Shown here: positions 43,513 through 56,589 of the stretch, piece after piece
Position numbering within the stretch: position 1 is the stretch's first letter
How the letters are laid out: each line of letters opens with the position of its first letter
NCBI RefSeq assembly: GCF_023856365.1
Contig: NW_026042780.1
Coordinates: forward strand, 35,034 to 99,033
DNA from: Brienomyrus brachyistius
Lineage: Eukaryota; Chordata; Actinopteri; Osteoglossiformes; Mormyridae
Length of the DNA: 64,000 nucleotides
Reading direction: 5' to 3'
Made by a program: the position numbers and the translations under genes
The notes under the pieces: model-generated
The model's database searches: none
What the model was told of the DNA's origin: nothing
Seen by the model: the letters and a program-made list of their open reading frames with translations, nothing else

Positions 43513-43784
43513 TTTTTTATGTTTTTTGGGGGTTTTTTTGGGCTTTGTGTTTTTCTTTTATTTGATTAAGTTATTATTTACAGGTCATATTTTGTACTTC
43601 CACCTAAATATTTTTCTATCATCTTTTAAATGTCTGATTTGCAAGGAAGGTTGATTGATTGTTATACAATAATTTAGTTGCCTTGGATGCTCCTTTCGAT
43701 GTGGAAGCACTCAAACTTCTGTAATTTCTGTATTTTTTAAAATTTTAATAAAGATATTGTTGGAAAAAAAAAGGCCTAGATGAG

Positions 43785-44990
43785 GTGAATGAATGGGCTT
43801 GTCACTGTGTGGGATGGCCACACCCCTTCAGTACTATGGCCTTATTTGTAAACATATCCAGTCCTGTGATACAGGCCCTCTCATATTCCCTCTATACATG
43901 CTTCCTTTGCGCTCTATTTGTGAACGTTATTATGTAAAATATCATTGCTATGCTGGTGATACGCAGCTCTATCTGCCATTAAAACCTGGTGACTGCTGCT
44001 CTCTGGTGGCCCTTTCTAACTGTCTGGAGGATATTAAGAACAGGACAGCAATGACTTTCGTCCAGATTAATGAAAACAAGACAGAGGTAATGAGTTTTGG
44101 TCACTGTTCATGATCTCAGAGAACAATTAGGGCCTCATTCAGAAAACTTCCAGTCACATACTAAAAATCTTGGTGTCATCTTTGATTCATCACTGAGTTT
44201 GATAAACAAATAAATGCTGTTGTGAAGGGGTGTTTCTGTCAGCTGAGTTCAATAGCCTGGCTTAAACCACACCTTTCAGCCAAAGACCTGGAGAGTTACT
44301 CCTGCTTTTATCCTGATTGGGTTACTGCCGTTCTCTGTACCCAGGTTTACCAGAAGCATCTTTATTCTGACTACACCTTGTTCAAAACGGTGCTACCAGG
44401 CTCTCAACAAAAAATAGACACCAAATTTCCCCTGTGTTGGCTGCATTACATTGGCTACCTGTTAAGTTTTGAGAATTTCTGAGAATACAGTTTAAAGATT
44501 TCTTATTTCTTTCTAAGGCGATACATGGCATAGGTCCCCAGTCCGTCTCGGAGTTAATTCAGCCTTACACCGCTTCTTATTAGATGCATCTCTGTACTGA
44601 CCCTGCACACACAGGAACACATTTTATTTATCTATTTAATCAGACTATTCTGCTTTGCACATCATGTATTTAACATTTATAGTGATTTTATATTTATTAC
44701 TAGATTATTGTATAACTTTTGCACTGTTTTTTGAACTTGGTTGTTGCTTAGTCTTGTTTTTCCATGGAGCACCATTATACCAAACAGAATTCCTTGTAGG
44801 GTCAACCTACTTGGCAATAAACCACAGTCTGATTCTGATTATTTTTTGTGTAACATTGTGTAACATTGGCCAATGTCTCTACTTTTACTATATATTTATA
44901 TTATTTTGACCTACAGCACTTTGGCACAATGTAGATTGTTTTTAAATGTTCTATAGAAATAAAAATAATTCAACTTGATATAGAAACGTA
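43785..44990 (+). mobile_element. Rex1-type LINE, decayed, unit 2
   Basis: Same fragment with YAGD at 43949-43960. A few substitutions (cctttgcgctct, gcattacattgg); the tail reads cacaatgtagattg where unit 1 has cacaacattgattg. Confidence 0.82.
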
Positions 44991-46028
44991 TTTCAAGTCA
45001 TCCATCTTGCCGAGATGGGGGTTGCGCTGTGACCCCTGGTGGACAAATTATGCAGCAACAGCACTCATATCATGGTTGAAAGTTCTGTCTTCAGTCTCTC
45101 TGTTTCTTTTTAGTTATCATTAATTGGCCATTATAAACCAAATGCTGATAGCGATTTATCACAGACTCCTGCATTAATGAATTAAAATATTCATGATGAA
45201 TAAAGAAGATGAATTGGCGCTAATGTGTATTTTTACTGTGTTATTGATAAGATAAATATTACAGTACACGGATCGCTCTGGTGTCTCAGAAATTGTCTCC
45301 ATTTTTTCATACCAATTTATCATTAGTACAGTAGTGCTTGCAGTTCACAAATGCTTTGGCCTACAAACAATTTGGTTCGCAAAAACAAAATTTGGTCAAT
45401 GAACAAACTCGACCAGATTCCTTTTTTTATACTAGTGTAACACCGGCGGGGCGCATATCCCAGCATGCCCCGCGTACAATTGTAAATAGAAAGACCACGA
45501 CAGGCACCCAACAAGCACCGAACCCAAATACACAGATGGGAAACACAATGTTGTCAGAAGCTGAACTGCGAAATGCAGATGCAGTGATAGATTTACACAA
45601 ACTAAATACACGTTAGGAGCGGACAGGGTATACACACAAGACATGGGCAAAGTGTAAAGTGAGGTAGACCTTCAACAGCACGTCAGTCCATTGCAGGGCA
45701 ATGGAAGCTGGAGAAATGCCATGTGAACAGCAGAAATGTGGTCATACAGGATGTGAGGGTGAGACTGTGTGCTGTATACAGAGGGTCTGACCTCACGGCT
45801 TTGTTTCAGTCTTTAGTATTGTGATGACATTGTGATAGCCCAGTGATAACTATACTGGATGGGTGGTACCCCTTCAAAGAGCAAGGGGAGATGGGATACC
45901 ATTGTGGTATGCAAGCAGGTCCTCAGGGTTGTCACACATGTTTTTCTGAGGTGTACACTGCTGGTTGCTTGAGCCCCTGGATGAGACACTGGTCAGTGCC
46001 CTGCAGAATCGCTGTGGGCAGTGTGAGG

Positions 46029-47280
46029 ACTTCTGCCCTCTCAGTTAAACAATAGGTGCAGGGACTGAGTCAAATGAGTCTCTCTGCATCCTGCTTAATG
46101 ATATCAAGGGGTTGTGTAGGCGTGTCTGTGCTCACATGGCTCTATCAGTACAGAGTGAACTGGCCAGGGATCAGTTTATCTAGACACTTAACCCCAGATA
46201 GCTCACATTCAGACACAGCCAACCCCTCTGCGTCCCTAGACGAGGCCCTGGAACTGGCTTTGGAGAGAGAAATTGTGGGCAGCAAGGTGGCGGGGAACGA
46301 GGCGGGAGAAATCAACCAAGCTGTAAACGCCAAAGGGCTTGGAGGACCCAGGCCCTCAGGTTTACTTCCTGGAGGCAGACTGCCTGTAGGCTGACAGGCA
46401 GCAGCACCCCCCCCCCACCCCTCAATCCTCAGACAGTGTCCCAAGTTCACCGCCACCCAGGGTTCCGCCAAGGGCACGCATAGCCGGGAAGATGTGGGCC
46501 AACAAGGTTAATTTCCGGAACTTCCTTGTTGACACCGGGGAGGTGGCCCTGCTGCCACCTGCTGCAGAGGTGGTGACTACGGATTGGACTCACAGAGGCA
46601 ACTTCTGTCACATACCCACCATAGTGATGTGAGTCGCATGTACTGCCCTAGTCCATACAGGTTCCACTGCAACCCTGGTGAGACCAGACACTGTCTAGAA
46701 CTGACATTGGTGCAGGTGAGAACAATGACTGGTGACCTGGCCCCTTTAAGAGGGACGGGGTTGTTCCCTTTTGACATGGGGGGTTTAGTTGTGAATAGTA
46801 ACTATGTGGATGGCTGACATGCTCGATCCCTCCATCCTGGGCCTGAATTTCCCCCGGAGCACGGCATGTGTGCTGGACTTTGGGCACAACATGCTGAGAT
46901 TCCCTGCGGTCCATGTGTACAGTGGGGCCGCTGGCCCCGCAGCCTCTGCAGCTGACTGCCCACCCCTTACTGCCACTGGGCCTGTACCTCCACATCAGCT
47001 AGAGATCCCTTCCTCTGCTACAGTCACATGGGCCCCTGAGCCCACATGTGTCCCCTCCAGTGTAGCGCTGCAGCCTCACTCACTTCACTGGAGTCTAACG
47101 GGGTTTATCAGAGCGACTTACCTGAAGCTGCCATTGGAGGAGCCCATGATGACCACACGGTTGCCCTTGTGCCACTGCAATCCCACTGCCCTGGTCCTCT
47201 ACCTCACACCATTGATCCCCTGCCCCACCCATACGGTTGTGTGCCTCTTCAGGTTTGCAGCCTCCTCCTGCACTGAGCGG
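46029..47280 (+). mobile_element. Ty3/gypsy gag-protease fragment, unit 2
   Basis: Almost base-for-base identical to unit 1 (for example ggtggtgac for ggttgtgac). The same frame breaks are present, so decay predates amplification. Confidence 0.65.
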
Positions 47281-48019
47281 CCATTTCAGAAGTTTAATTA
47301 TTTAATTATACAGTAATACACACGTTTCCAACCATTAAAAACATTATCCAGACTTAAAGTCACTTGAATAAAAATATTTAAAAACTTGTTAGCATTTCAA
47401 TATAGTATCTGGTTGGACTGTGTACTTCCTCTTTGTTTACATGGTTAACATAACACTCACAGCACAAAGTATGCTGTCCTCAGCATTCGTATCTCCGCAA
47501 CATTCCAAAGATCCATCATAGGCCTTTAGTCTAAAAACAAGCTAAAATGGTCACTGAGAACCTTTGCGTCCATTGATTTCCATCAGCTGTGTTTGGAAAG
47601 TTCGAAAGAATTTCTGAGGCTACTGAACAGAGCCAGGGTTGCCAGCTCTCACCCATCTGGTGTGACACTCACACCTTCAGACTCTCACGCTCACGCAAGA
47701 AATCTTATTAAATCTTAGGGCAAATCTATATTATTTCATTATAAACCTAAAATTCGCTATATCAAATGCACTGGGGTACTTTGAAAACCCTGCAAACTAT
47801 TTACAAGGTAATAAAACTGTTACGTACATGTAAATCTGTGTGCATACTTGTTTCAAACTGAAAATCTTATGCCAGCCAGCTAAACAAATTAGACAACCCT
47901 GCTACAGGGCTCTCTGTTCAGTTTTCGCTGAATGCTAAGGCTTCCCAGGCAAGCTACTGACCCTCCAAATTTCACAGACCTCTCGGCCACCCAGTAATCT
48001 GTAACTTTAGTGCTGAAAG

Positions 48020-48575
48020 CCTGACAGTGAGTGTATCATGTGAGGCAGCTGTGGAAATACAGACTCTCGTCTGTGCCACAAAAAACCTTCTACAGCGGCA
48101 ATGTGGGATCTGTGCTCTCCGGGAGCATAACTGCTCGGTACGGCAGCTCCAGCTCTGAGGGCCGCCGAGTCCCGCTGAGGGTGATACGATGCGCCCAGAG
48201 AATCACCAGGACAGAACTGCCGCCCTGCATAAGTCCCCGGGGCCTTATGGCCGGGACTGAGAGGCCGAGGAGAAGCTTCTACCCCCGGCCAGTAGGATCA
48301 TTAACATCACAGATTAAAAGCTAAAATATGCTATAACTACAATCTGTACTTTAAACATTTCTACATATTTTTTATACATTTTCATCTTTACTTTTTATAT
48401 ACCTTTTATTGTTATATTTTCTTATTATCTTTCTGTAGTTTCAGTTAATTCACGTTGTTTAATTTTGATGTCCTTTTACTAGTGTGTTTATTACACCGAC
48501 TGGAGTAACGACAATTTCATTTCGCTGCCAGTGTACCACTACATTTGTACGACAAATAAAAATCTTGAATTTATT
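48020..48575 (+). mobile_element. L2/CR1-type LINE 3' end, unit 2
   Basis: As unit 1 except for an 11-bp difference (gtttcagttaattc against gtttcagtacttcttttgttaattc in parts), a simple deletion in one unit. Confidence 0.65.
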
Positions 48576-48587
48576 GTGTTACCCCCA

Positions 48588-50002
48588 TCACATTATTTAA
48601 TGTGTTCCTCATGAATTTCATTGTTTTCCTCAAAATAAACACGTATTCCAATTTTGGTTCTTGCAACACATTTCCAAAAAAGTTGGGACAGGAGCGATTT
48701 AGGGCCAGTAGTGAGGTAAATTGGTTAAATAATGATGTGATTTGAAACAAGTGATGTCAACAGGTGATTGTAATTATGATTTGGTACAAAAGCAGCACAA
48801 ATACGTGAGAAAATTATTGAAATGTTTAAAAACAATGTTCCTCAAAGAACGACAGGAAGAGATTTGGATATTTCACCTTCATCAGTGCATACCATAATTA
48901 AAAGATTGAAGGAATCTGAAGCAATTTCAGTGCGTAAAGGACAAGGAAGCAAGCCTAAGTTGAACTACCGTGATCTCCGATCCCTCAGCATCCCACTGCA
49001 TCAAGAATCGTCATTCATCTATAAGCGATATGACCACATATGACTACTTTGGCAAACCTTTGTCAAGTACCACAATACGTAGTTACATCCACAAATGCCA
49101 GTTAAAACTGTACTGTGCCAAAAGCAAGCCCCATCTTAACAGTGTCCAGAAGCGCCGTCGGCTTCTCTGGGCTCAGAACGCATCTGAGTTGGACCATCAC
49201 ACAGTGAAAACGTGTACTGTGGTCAGATGAATCAGTATTTCAGGTATTTTTTGTGAGAAATGGATGCCGTGTGCTCCAGACCAAAGAAGAAAAGGATCAC
49301 CCAGACTGTTACCAGCAATAAGTCCAAAAGCCAGGGTCTGTCATGGTATGGGGTTGTGTCAGTGCCCTTGGCAAAGGTAACTTGCAGTTCTGTGATGGCA
49401 CCATTAATGCTGAAAAGTACATAGAGATTTTGGAGCACAATATGTTACCTTCAAGAAGACATTTTTTCCAGGGACGCCCATGCATTTTTCAACAAACAAT
49501 GCGAAACCACATTCTGCACACATTACAAAGTCCTGGCTGTGGAGGAAGAGGGTATGGGTACTTGACTGCCTGCAGTCCCGACCTGTCTCCAATAGAGAAT
49601 GTGTGGTTCATTTTGAAGCGCAATATGTGACAACGAAGACCCCGTACTGTTGTCCGCTTTAAGACTTGTTTGCAGGAAGAATGGGACAAAATTACACCTG
49701 AAACACTACATCACTTGGTGTCTTCAGTCCCTAAATGTCTTTTAAGTGTTGTGAAAAGGAATGGCGACATTACAAAGTACTAAATGCTTTACTGTCCCAA
49801 CTTTTTTTGAAATGTGTTCTAAGAACCAAAATTGGAATACGTGTTTGAAAAAGAACAATGAAATTCACGAGGAACACATTAAATAATGTGCTGTTGTATT
49901 GTTTTCAATGTAATACAGGTCAAAGATAATTTAACAAAGTGCTGTTTTCAGTTTGATTTTCATTTTACATACCATCCCAACTTTTTCTGATTTGGGGTTG
50001 TA
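48588..50002 (+). mobile_element. Tc1/mariner transposon, inactive, unit 2
   Basis: Same extent and same missing left outer repeat. The right end reads gatttggggttgta, closer to the usual family terminus than the gatttggcgttgta of unit 1. Confidence 0.72.
48822..49775 (+). pseudogene. Tc1-type transposase, unit 2
   Basis: The same loss of G in the second catalytic Asp codon (near 49495). The segment at 49010-49025 differs from unit 1 (cattcatctataagcg against a longer cgtcaatcgtc-containing form), so the N-terminal frames break at slightly different places. Confidence 0.75.
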
Positions 50003-51218
50003 AAATGTGAACACAAAAGCTTTTTTTGTGTGAACATTATAAAACAGATTAATTCGTATTAAACAATTTCAAAGACATAGACATCTAATATGTGTGTGTC
50101 TGTGAGAGAGAGCATTTCAATTAATGCCTATAGTTCAATATTTGTTATATGTGCTGAATTTCATGGTCATCATTTTGGAAAAAAAGCTACCTAAACCATA
50201 CGGGACTTAGAAATGGGTTAAAACTGACAGGACGATACCAGATATCAAATTGTATAGTTAGGATGAATGTACTGTTAAACAGCAGCACCATTGGAGGAGT
50301 CATGCATGGTGAGGCAGGGGGATATCTGTACATTAATGGGCGATGCATTACTGGGGATCTTTGGCGCCACCTTTTGACCAGTTACAGTCGTCATCAACAT
50401 TAAAAAAACATTTCCTTTTCCACTGCGTGAAAAAACAAATTGCACCCTATTTATAGAGTGGGAGACTACTTTTTGCAAGGATTTATATCTCCTGAAATTG
50501 CTTCTTCACAGATAAGCACCAGAATGTTTTTTTCCCAGATGGTAGTAGGGACAAAATCTCCTACCACTGATAATTCTGACCATACACAAATTTTTATTTT
50601 TCTGAGTCTTGCGATTTTACCGTATCAAAAATAACCAGTAAATCCTATTATTATCCTGCTACCCCCACTCTACCAAAACTCATGAAATGATACATTTGGA
50701 GGAGGAAGATTTCTAATTGATCCTTTATACCCACCAACCAGACCAGTATAAGAAGCTGTACGATGTAAAGCCTCTTTAAATGGGTACAGACTACTTCCGT
50801 TTATTGTAATAAGTATCTCATGAATTTGACTTTACACTTTTGCATGGTATTGATAGATTTTGAAAGTTAATTACTTAACACAATTCTTATTAAAATTGTT
50901 CATTATACAACCTGAATGTCCCAAGGTAGCACATTAGTACAAAAGACGCTGTATGATGTATTATTGTAGCAGTCAGATGTTATTTTAACCAATGTACAGG
51001 TTTACCTTTAATTTAATTCTACAAACATAATCAAAATCACTTGTGAAAAAGACATTTAGTCATTTACTAAGGCAGATACAACCTGTGGAAGCACAGCTAA
51101 AAGCATACCATCACCCATTATAGAGTGACCCATTGTCTTTGTAACTGAGTAATCACAACTAAGTGCAATTTACTATAATGAAACTGTACACAGAAACTGT
51201 AAAGGCAAAGGTAATTTA

Positions 51219-51382
51219 TTATGATGAAATGCTTCCAAAATGCCCAGTGTGCTTCAGCGTTTCTCCTTTTCTCCAGTCGTCGACAGGTCCTGTGTTTATT
51301 AGGTGATCTGTGATGTAGGAGTCCTGAGAATGGCTGCTGCTCCAAGGATGATTGGCAGGTGGCTTTTCCCAGGAACAGCGGG
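51219..51382 (-). pseudogene. Candidate exon B, unit 2 (frameshifted)
   Basis: One base is missing in the hydrophobic part (caggactcc against caggatctcc on the minus strand), so the frame leaves the membrane segment and stops early. Acceptor intact. Confidence 0.35.
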
Positions 51383-51469
51383 CTGGAGATGTAAAGGTGG
51401 GATGGAGAAAATAAAGTGTAGGGGAATACAGAGTACAAACAACCATAAGAAACACACGGCCCATGGCCA

Positions 51470-52590
51470 TATGTCCACAAGACAACCACCCGCCCAACCC
51501 GAGAGGGAGCCTACGAGGGACTAAGGGGGGCCCAACCCCTGTAAAAGGAGGTCCGCAGAGGGGGGACAGACAGCGAGCCCCCCAGTCCCTCCCGCAAGCC
51601 CTCCACCGAGGGAAGCGGGTCCAGGGCCAAAGGGCCCCATCAACCGGGAACACTCCCCTGGCGGACGGTCCCCCCAGCCCGCTCCCCGGCAGGACGGATC
51701 ACCGCCCACTGTAGCGACCCGGCACGTCCCCCCCCCTCCCCGACACTGCAGGATGATCTAAGGGAGACCCATACAAACAAAGTGCACCCCCCCCCCCCCA
51801 CCACCCAGGAGCGGACCTGCGTCAACTGGGGAGCGGCAGACCCCGCCCAGCCCAGACCGAACCCTACAATTCGCCTAGAAGGGCTCAGAGCATCCCTAGA
51901 TACCCCGGACCGCCTGCCAGGGCCCCACCACGGCGCAGCAGAGCCAAGGACCACCCAGCCCGCAGCCCACAAGAGGAGACGGCCCACACCGGCCAGGGCC
52001 ATCTTCTACCTGCTGGGCCACCCCACACGCGCAGGGCCAGAGACAGAGAGTTAGGGGGGACCCCTCAGCCCCCACTGATTCCCCGTCCCATGTTAATGTG
52101 AAGTGTGCATGTACAAGTGTGAGAGAGTTGTGTGTTTATGTCTACAATGCATTAAAATTAGTGGGTGCAGATCGAGTATGAGGGCCCCACCACTGGCAGA
52201 TGGCAGAGTCCCCCATCCCCCTCCCTGCACCCCAAGGCCCTAATGTAGCATGGACTGTGTATATAACTAAAGTGCAAAAAGCAGGTGAACAGTCGAGGCA
52301 CGGGCACCCCACCGCTGGCAGACGGCAGAACCCCACCTGCCTATACCCACCTCCTCAGCCCTAGTGTCATGTGGTGTCTAATGTGCAAGTAAAACCTCCC
52401 CACTGCCCCTCAAAGCTCTAGTGTTGTATGAAATGTGGTGTCCGGCCCAGGGGAGCAATAAGGGCGTGCAGGAGTGGGCCCCCCCCGGCACCGGGGCCAG
52501 ATCCCCGACTGGCCCCGATTAGTCCTCATCCCCGACCCCACACAACCGGCAGGGGCGGCCAACCGAGGGGGTTCAGGGGCGCCACATTAA
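51470..52590. repeat. GC-rich repeat, uninterrupted, unit 2
   Basis: Complete version without piggyBac; the unoccupied site ggtgtCTAATgtgcaag is at 52373-52388. C-tract lengths differ slightly from unit 1. Confidence 0.5.
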
Positions 52591-52747
52591 CAATTATTAA
52601 TAAACATTCCACTATACATCTCAAAATTTAGCACACTTAATTCATTATCTTTGATACTGTTTCAAACATTTAATGTTCCCCAAACAGCAGCAGAAGAACC
52701 ACAGCTTCATCTTCCTTGTATTTTGGCTCTTCTCTGTGTCAAGAGCT

Positions 52748-53092
52748 CTACAAGCTCAACTTTAATATTAATTTTCCACCACTTCTACATCTTCTATCTA
52801 TACCAGACCCACATCTATCTCTACACCGCCAGTTTCCTCTCTGAAGAGTCTCAGAAACAATGCCAGCATTGCCTATCACTCTCACACCCTCCCCTCCCTT
52901 ACACCAGTCCGTCACACCTCCCAGTCCCCCCATAACCTCCCCAGCCTGGACAGTGGGGGGTGTCGCTGGTGAGCACTCCTCCAAACCTTTCCTCTCTCCC
53001 CAGTCGATCACCTCGTCCCACAGGTCCCAGGCTCCCCAGTGCTGGTCGTTGGTCCAGGAAACAGCTTTCGGAATTTTCATTCTGGTTAACAT
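52748..53092 (-). other. Unidentified 114-codon frame, unit 2
   Basis: Same frame, open over its full length. One amino-acid difference from the unit 1 form (GVTDW against GVTNW), from tccgtcac versus tagtcac on the plus strand. Confidence 0.2.
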
Positions 53093-53102
53093 AATTAACT
53101 AG

Positions 53103-53316
53103 CCGTCTGTGATACTCTCAAAGCCAAACTAGACACTGTATTTTCAACGTACTCCAGACATTTGCTAAATGCTATTCACCAAGAATGCCTATGGAAAGGG
53201 ATGGAGCCTTCATTGGCTGCTCGTGGCATCGAGGCTACTCCGATAGAAGCGGCCAAATTGCTAAAACTGTTTCACAACCTATACAGTAACGCTGGCGAAA
53301 TCAGGACGCTGCTTCG
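53103..53316 (+). other. Candidate host exon A, unit 3 (intact frame)
   Basis: This is the complete version: acceptor-like ag at 53101-53102, about 71 open codons, donor after 53316. An in-frame TAA lies just upstream of the acceptor, so if real the exon must be internal and spliced. The encoded stretch includes SLAARGIEATPIEAAKLL and LLKLFHNLYSNAGEIRTLL, which looks amphipathic and helical. I do not recognise it. The only independent support is conservation of frame in two of three units plus plausible splice signals. Confidence 0.42.
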
Positions 53317-53807
53317 GTACGTTATAACATCGCCATGGTAATGAACCCAGCAAACGGTTAATCTTACTTCAACAACATGGGACATTTAAAAAGTAAACGT
53401 ATAGGGGCTCTTTTCAGAATAACATCTTCAGATGAAACGCATTACGACAGACCGGATGAGTAAAACCAATCATATCAACCATAAGGCTTGTTGTTTTTAA
53501 GTTTAACACAATTATTTTCTCTTACAATTTAAATATAAACAATCACATTACGAAAAATGGCCACAGCATCTACAGTTTAAGCTACTAATTTTAAATATAT
53601 TTCAATTATATTTTGCGGCAATATTTGCATGAACTATATCACGACATACAATGAAATATATAATTAACTATGCTAACAAAACATAATCTGAAGAAATAGC
53701 AAGAAACATAGGAAGAGATGCTTCTCACCGCTGCGCCATCGCTCTGTCAGAAAGTTTATGTTCAAACTGCACTGATTTTGTTTCTATGGAAACCAGCGAA
53801 ATTTTTC

Positions 53808-54097
53808 ATTGGTCGAAAGGATGAAGATATGTACTGACGCCATTTTCAACGAATGAAAACGAGAATTAATTGTCAGGGCGGGACGAATTTGAAGGTGAAC
53901 CAATCAATAGTAGTATGTTTAGCTCGTGCTTGTTTTGGCTGAGCGTGATTGGATTTGTTGATCTAACCGCCTTCAAGCCCGTAAACCATGTATCTACTTG
54001 TCAATGGGAAACCACGCAGTTCTGTCTATAAATACTGACTGTAATTTTTTTATGACATTATGTCTTTGCTATGCAGTATTACGGTAATGCGTAATAC
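53808..54097 (+). promoter_or_regulatory. Promoter-like cluster with hairpin, unit 3
   Basis: TATAAAT at 54027-54033; hairpin 54076-54097 with both arms intact. The base four positions before the stem differs (tatgca against tacgca), while the stem itself is unchanged in all three units. Confidence 0.35.
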
Positions 54098-54481
54098 CGC
54101 GATGTTTGGGGTGCCCCGCTGTTTTTTTTCCACAGCTGGTGAACGCAATTAGCATTTTAGCCACGTTGGTAGGTACGCTTTTGAGAAAGAACACTATAGT
54201 TCTTGTTATTCACATTCTGTGTCCTGGTGTTTTTAATTTCTCATAATGTGAACAAAGATATGTCATATACAAGTTTTTTGAGAGACTAAATTTTGGTTTG
54301 ATTTATAATTTATTTAATGGTAAATAAAGTTCTTATATAGCTATTTTAGAATTAGTGCAGTCTTTCGTTTAGAATTAGCGCAATATTCTTAAAAACTGCA
54401 TGTTCAAACCAAACGCCATGCCATAATAACTGCTTTACAGATATTTCATTCAGGAATCTATGGAGGGTATACTGTAGGTAG

Positions 54482-54777
54482 GCCTGTTTGTGTGTGTGTG
54501 TGCGCGCGTTTGGGTGGGTGGTTATGTACATAGTGCTATAAAAACATGTTATTTTGACTTTGTAGGGACATGTTTTCGGTCCCGAAAGTAAGATACTGAA
54601 TTTTATTAAATTCTGTGAATGCAGTCAAATGAATAATTCAAAAAGTCTTGCATTTTGTTTGGTTGCTTACTGTTACTGCTTGGTAACTACTGCAATGTTT
54701 AAGGTTGCCATAGTTAGGATTGGGGTTACGCCCATACAAATGAATGGAGAATCTCCACAAAGATTCAAATACCTAAT

Positions 54778-54808
<31 letters not shown>

Positions 54809-55093
54809 GAGTAGGTGTATATTACATTGTGGGGACCAAATGTCCCCCACAATGTGACAAAAACCCCGTTATTTTGATGTTTTGGGGGGCATTTTCAGGT
54901 ACTCACAAAGATCTGTAAATACAGTCAAAAAACTAAAAATGCCAAAAGTCTTGTATTTGGTTTGGTTACATATGGTTAAGGTTAGGGGTTGGTAGGGGTT
55001 AAAGTTGTCATGTTGGGATTACAGTTTTCCCCATAGAAATGAATGGAGAGTCCCCACGAAGATATAATTACATAGCTGTGTGTGTGTGTGTGT
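54482..55093 (+). repeat. TG-flanked interspersed repeat pair, unit 3
   Basis: Same pair with the longest central microsatellite of the three units (54781-54807, about 13 TG). Otherwise it follows the unit 2 sequence. Confidence 0.6.
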
Positions 55094-55101
55094 TGTGTGT
55101 G

Positions 55102-55396
55102 GTATCAGATCAGTCCCTGAGAGTTCAGTAGTCAGGCGCCATGTTTCTGAGTCTGGTTGTGGAGGCCTGAATGCTTTTCCAGATGCCAGAGTGAAAAGAT
55201 TATGTGAGGGGTGGGTGCGGTCATCCACAATGTTGGTGGCTTTGCGGATGGAGCGTGTGATGTGAATGTCCATGATGGAGGGGAGAGAGACTCTAATAAT
55301 CTTCTCAGCTATCCTCACTATCCGCTGGTCTTATGATCTGAGGCGAGGCAGTTCCCAATTCAGACCGTGATGCAGCTGCTCAGGATGCTCTTGTCT
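55102..55396 (-). mobile_element. L2/CR1-type LINE fragment, antisense, unit 3 (same deletion as unit 2)
   Basis: The deletion breakpoint is identical to unit 2, so it is a shared derived event of units 2 and 3 (or was transferred by conversion). Confidence 0.6.
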
Positions 55397-56340
55397 AAGG
55401 AATCAAAAATGTGGTTCCATGGGGTTCCAGACAGTGACCTTTTTTGGAGACAGTGAGACTAAATTTTATACCTAGGTGCACCAGTTATGACATTGGTCAG
55501 GTAGGCTGTGGTCTGTTAGTTGGTGACAAGTGGCTGGTGATCCATGCAACCCAAGCAGAAGTGAGCAGAACTTGTATCAGCCAAATAGACAGGAGAAAGC
55601 GGATTTTTCATTGGACTTCAGGACTCCTGAGTAACAGATAAAGACAGAGAAACAGCAAAGTTATGGAGAATCAGGAAGTAAGTGCCAGTCTGCGCAGATC
55701 TGAGGTCAGTGAGACACACATAAGGCTCCTCTGATGCTCCTCTTCATCCGCTGATGGGCCTCCAGGTGAGAATCACAAATCAAACATAATAACAACTGAC
55801 ACAAAGGCCTGAGGTCAGACCCTCTGTATGCAGCACACAGTGTGTCTGCAGTCTCACCCTCACATCGTGTATGATGACATTTCTGCTTTTTAGATTAAGT
55901 GCTTGTCTGAGAATAACTTCTGCATCATGCTAATTATTTAGCTGTTTCGTGCTCATGGGCAAAAGAAAAATGAGGATTAAGTTAAATATATCAGAAATAA
56001 ATTTCTAATGTGGCTCAAGGCCACAGTAAAGTGGACCATCACATCAAGTAAGTACAAAACAGCCTTTACTAATACGCTAAGGGTTAAAACAACATATAAG
56101 ATGTGCATAATCTGACAGTATATCAGCGTGAGAGCAAGGCTGGCCCTGGAAGTGGTGTGCATGCAATGGCAGAGCAAAGTTAGAGACACCCGCTAAAAAC
56201 TTTCATTTCATCTCACTTGCTCCTTTCTTCTTTTTCCTTCTTTTTTTCCCTCCTAATCTGTCCATCCTCTTCGGCCAGCTCACCCACTGCATCACCATGC
56301 CGCCTAAAAATGAAATAAATAATTTTTTTAAATTTAAAAA

Positions 56341-56589
56341 ATGAAATCGATCAACATGAGAGGCCTATACAGAGTTTATAGAACCCCTCATGGTAAAGCA
56401 AACATGTTTGTCACAGCAGTGCATTCAGACCATGATTCTGCTAAAGCTGCCGGACAGGACAAAGGGAAAAAAAAGAAGAAGGTGGGGGTCAGTGCAGCAG
56501 TGGGTAGTTCAGGTCCAGAATGTAAAAATCCAGACCAAGATTTAGTTTCAACCAAACAGCTGAGTACTCTGTATCAGTGTCATTCTTAA
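56341..56589 (+). CDS. Unidentified 82-aa ORF, unit 3
   Basis: Open frame beginning MKSINMRGLYRVYRTPHG with a lysine run (GKKKKKVG) and ending TLYQCHS. I see no signal peptide, membrane segment or known motif. It is broken differently in each other unit (frameshift in unit 1, stop in unit 2), which argues against selection. It may be a decayed exon or chance frame. Confidence 0.2.
   Translation: MKSINMRGLYRVYRTPHGKANMFVTAVHSDHDSAKAAGQDKGKKKKKVGVSAAVGSSGPECKNPDQDLVSTKQLSTLYQCHS

Larger units (their letters stand above)
38085..43768 (+). mobile_element. L1/Tx1-type LINE, full length, unit 2
   Basis: 5.68 kb element with an exact 16-bp target-site duplication, aaaaggcctagatgag (38069-38084 and 43769-43784). 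Order: 5' UTR of about 110 bp, ORF1 (38197-39135), spacer, endonuclease (39570-40187), RT with zinc knuckle (to 43338), 3' UTR with (TTTA)n, AATAAA and A-tail. Unit 3 has the unoccupied site. Length and layout match complete teleost L1s. ORF2 is interrupted, so the copy is not autonomous as read. Confidence 0.93.
27322..53111 (+). repeat. Tandem amplicon unit 2 (complete)
   Basis: The only unit fully inside the window; period 25790 bp. It carries the most complete L1 (38085-43768) and the undisrupted GC-rich repeat without piggyBac (empty site 52378-52382). It has a single SINE tail at 33.25 kb where units 1 and 3 have two. Private changes include a 2-base insertion in the first candidate exon near 27352 and a 1-base loss in the second membrane exon near 51321. 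Confidence 0.95.
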
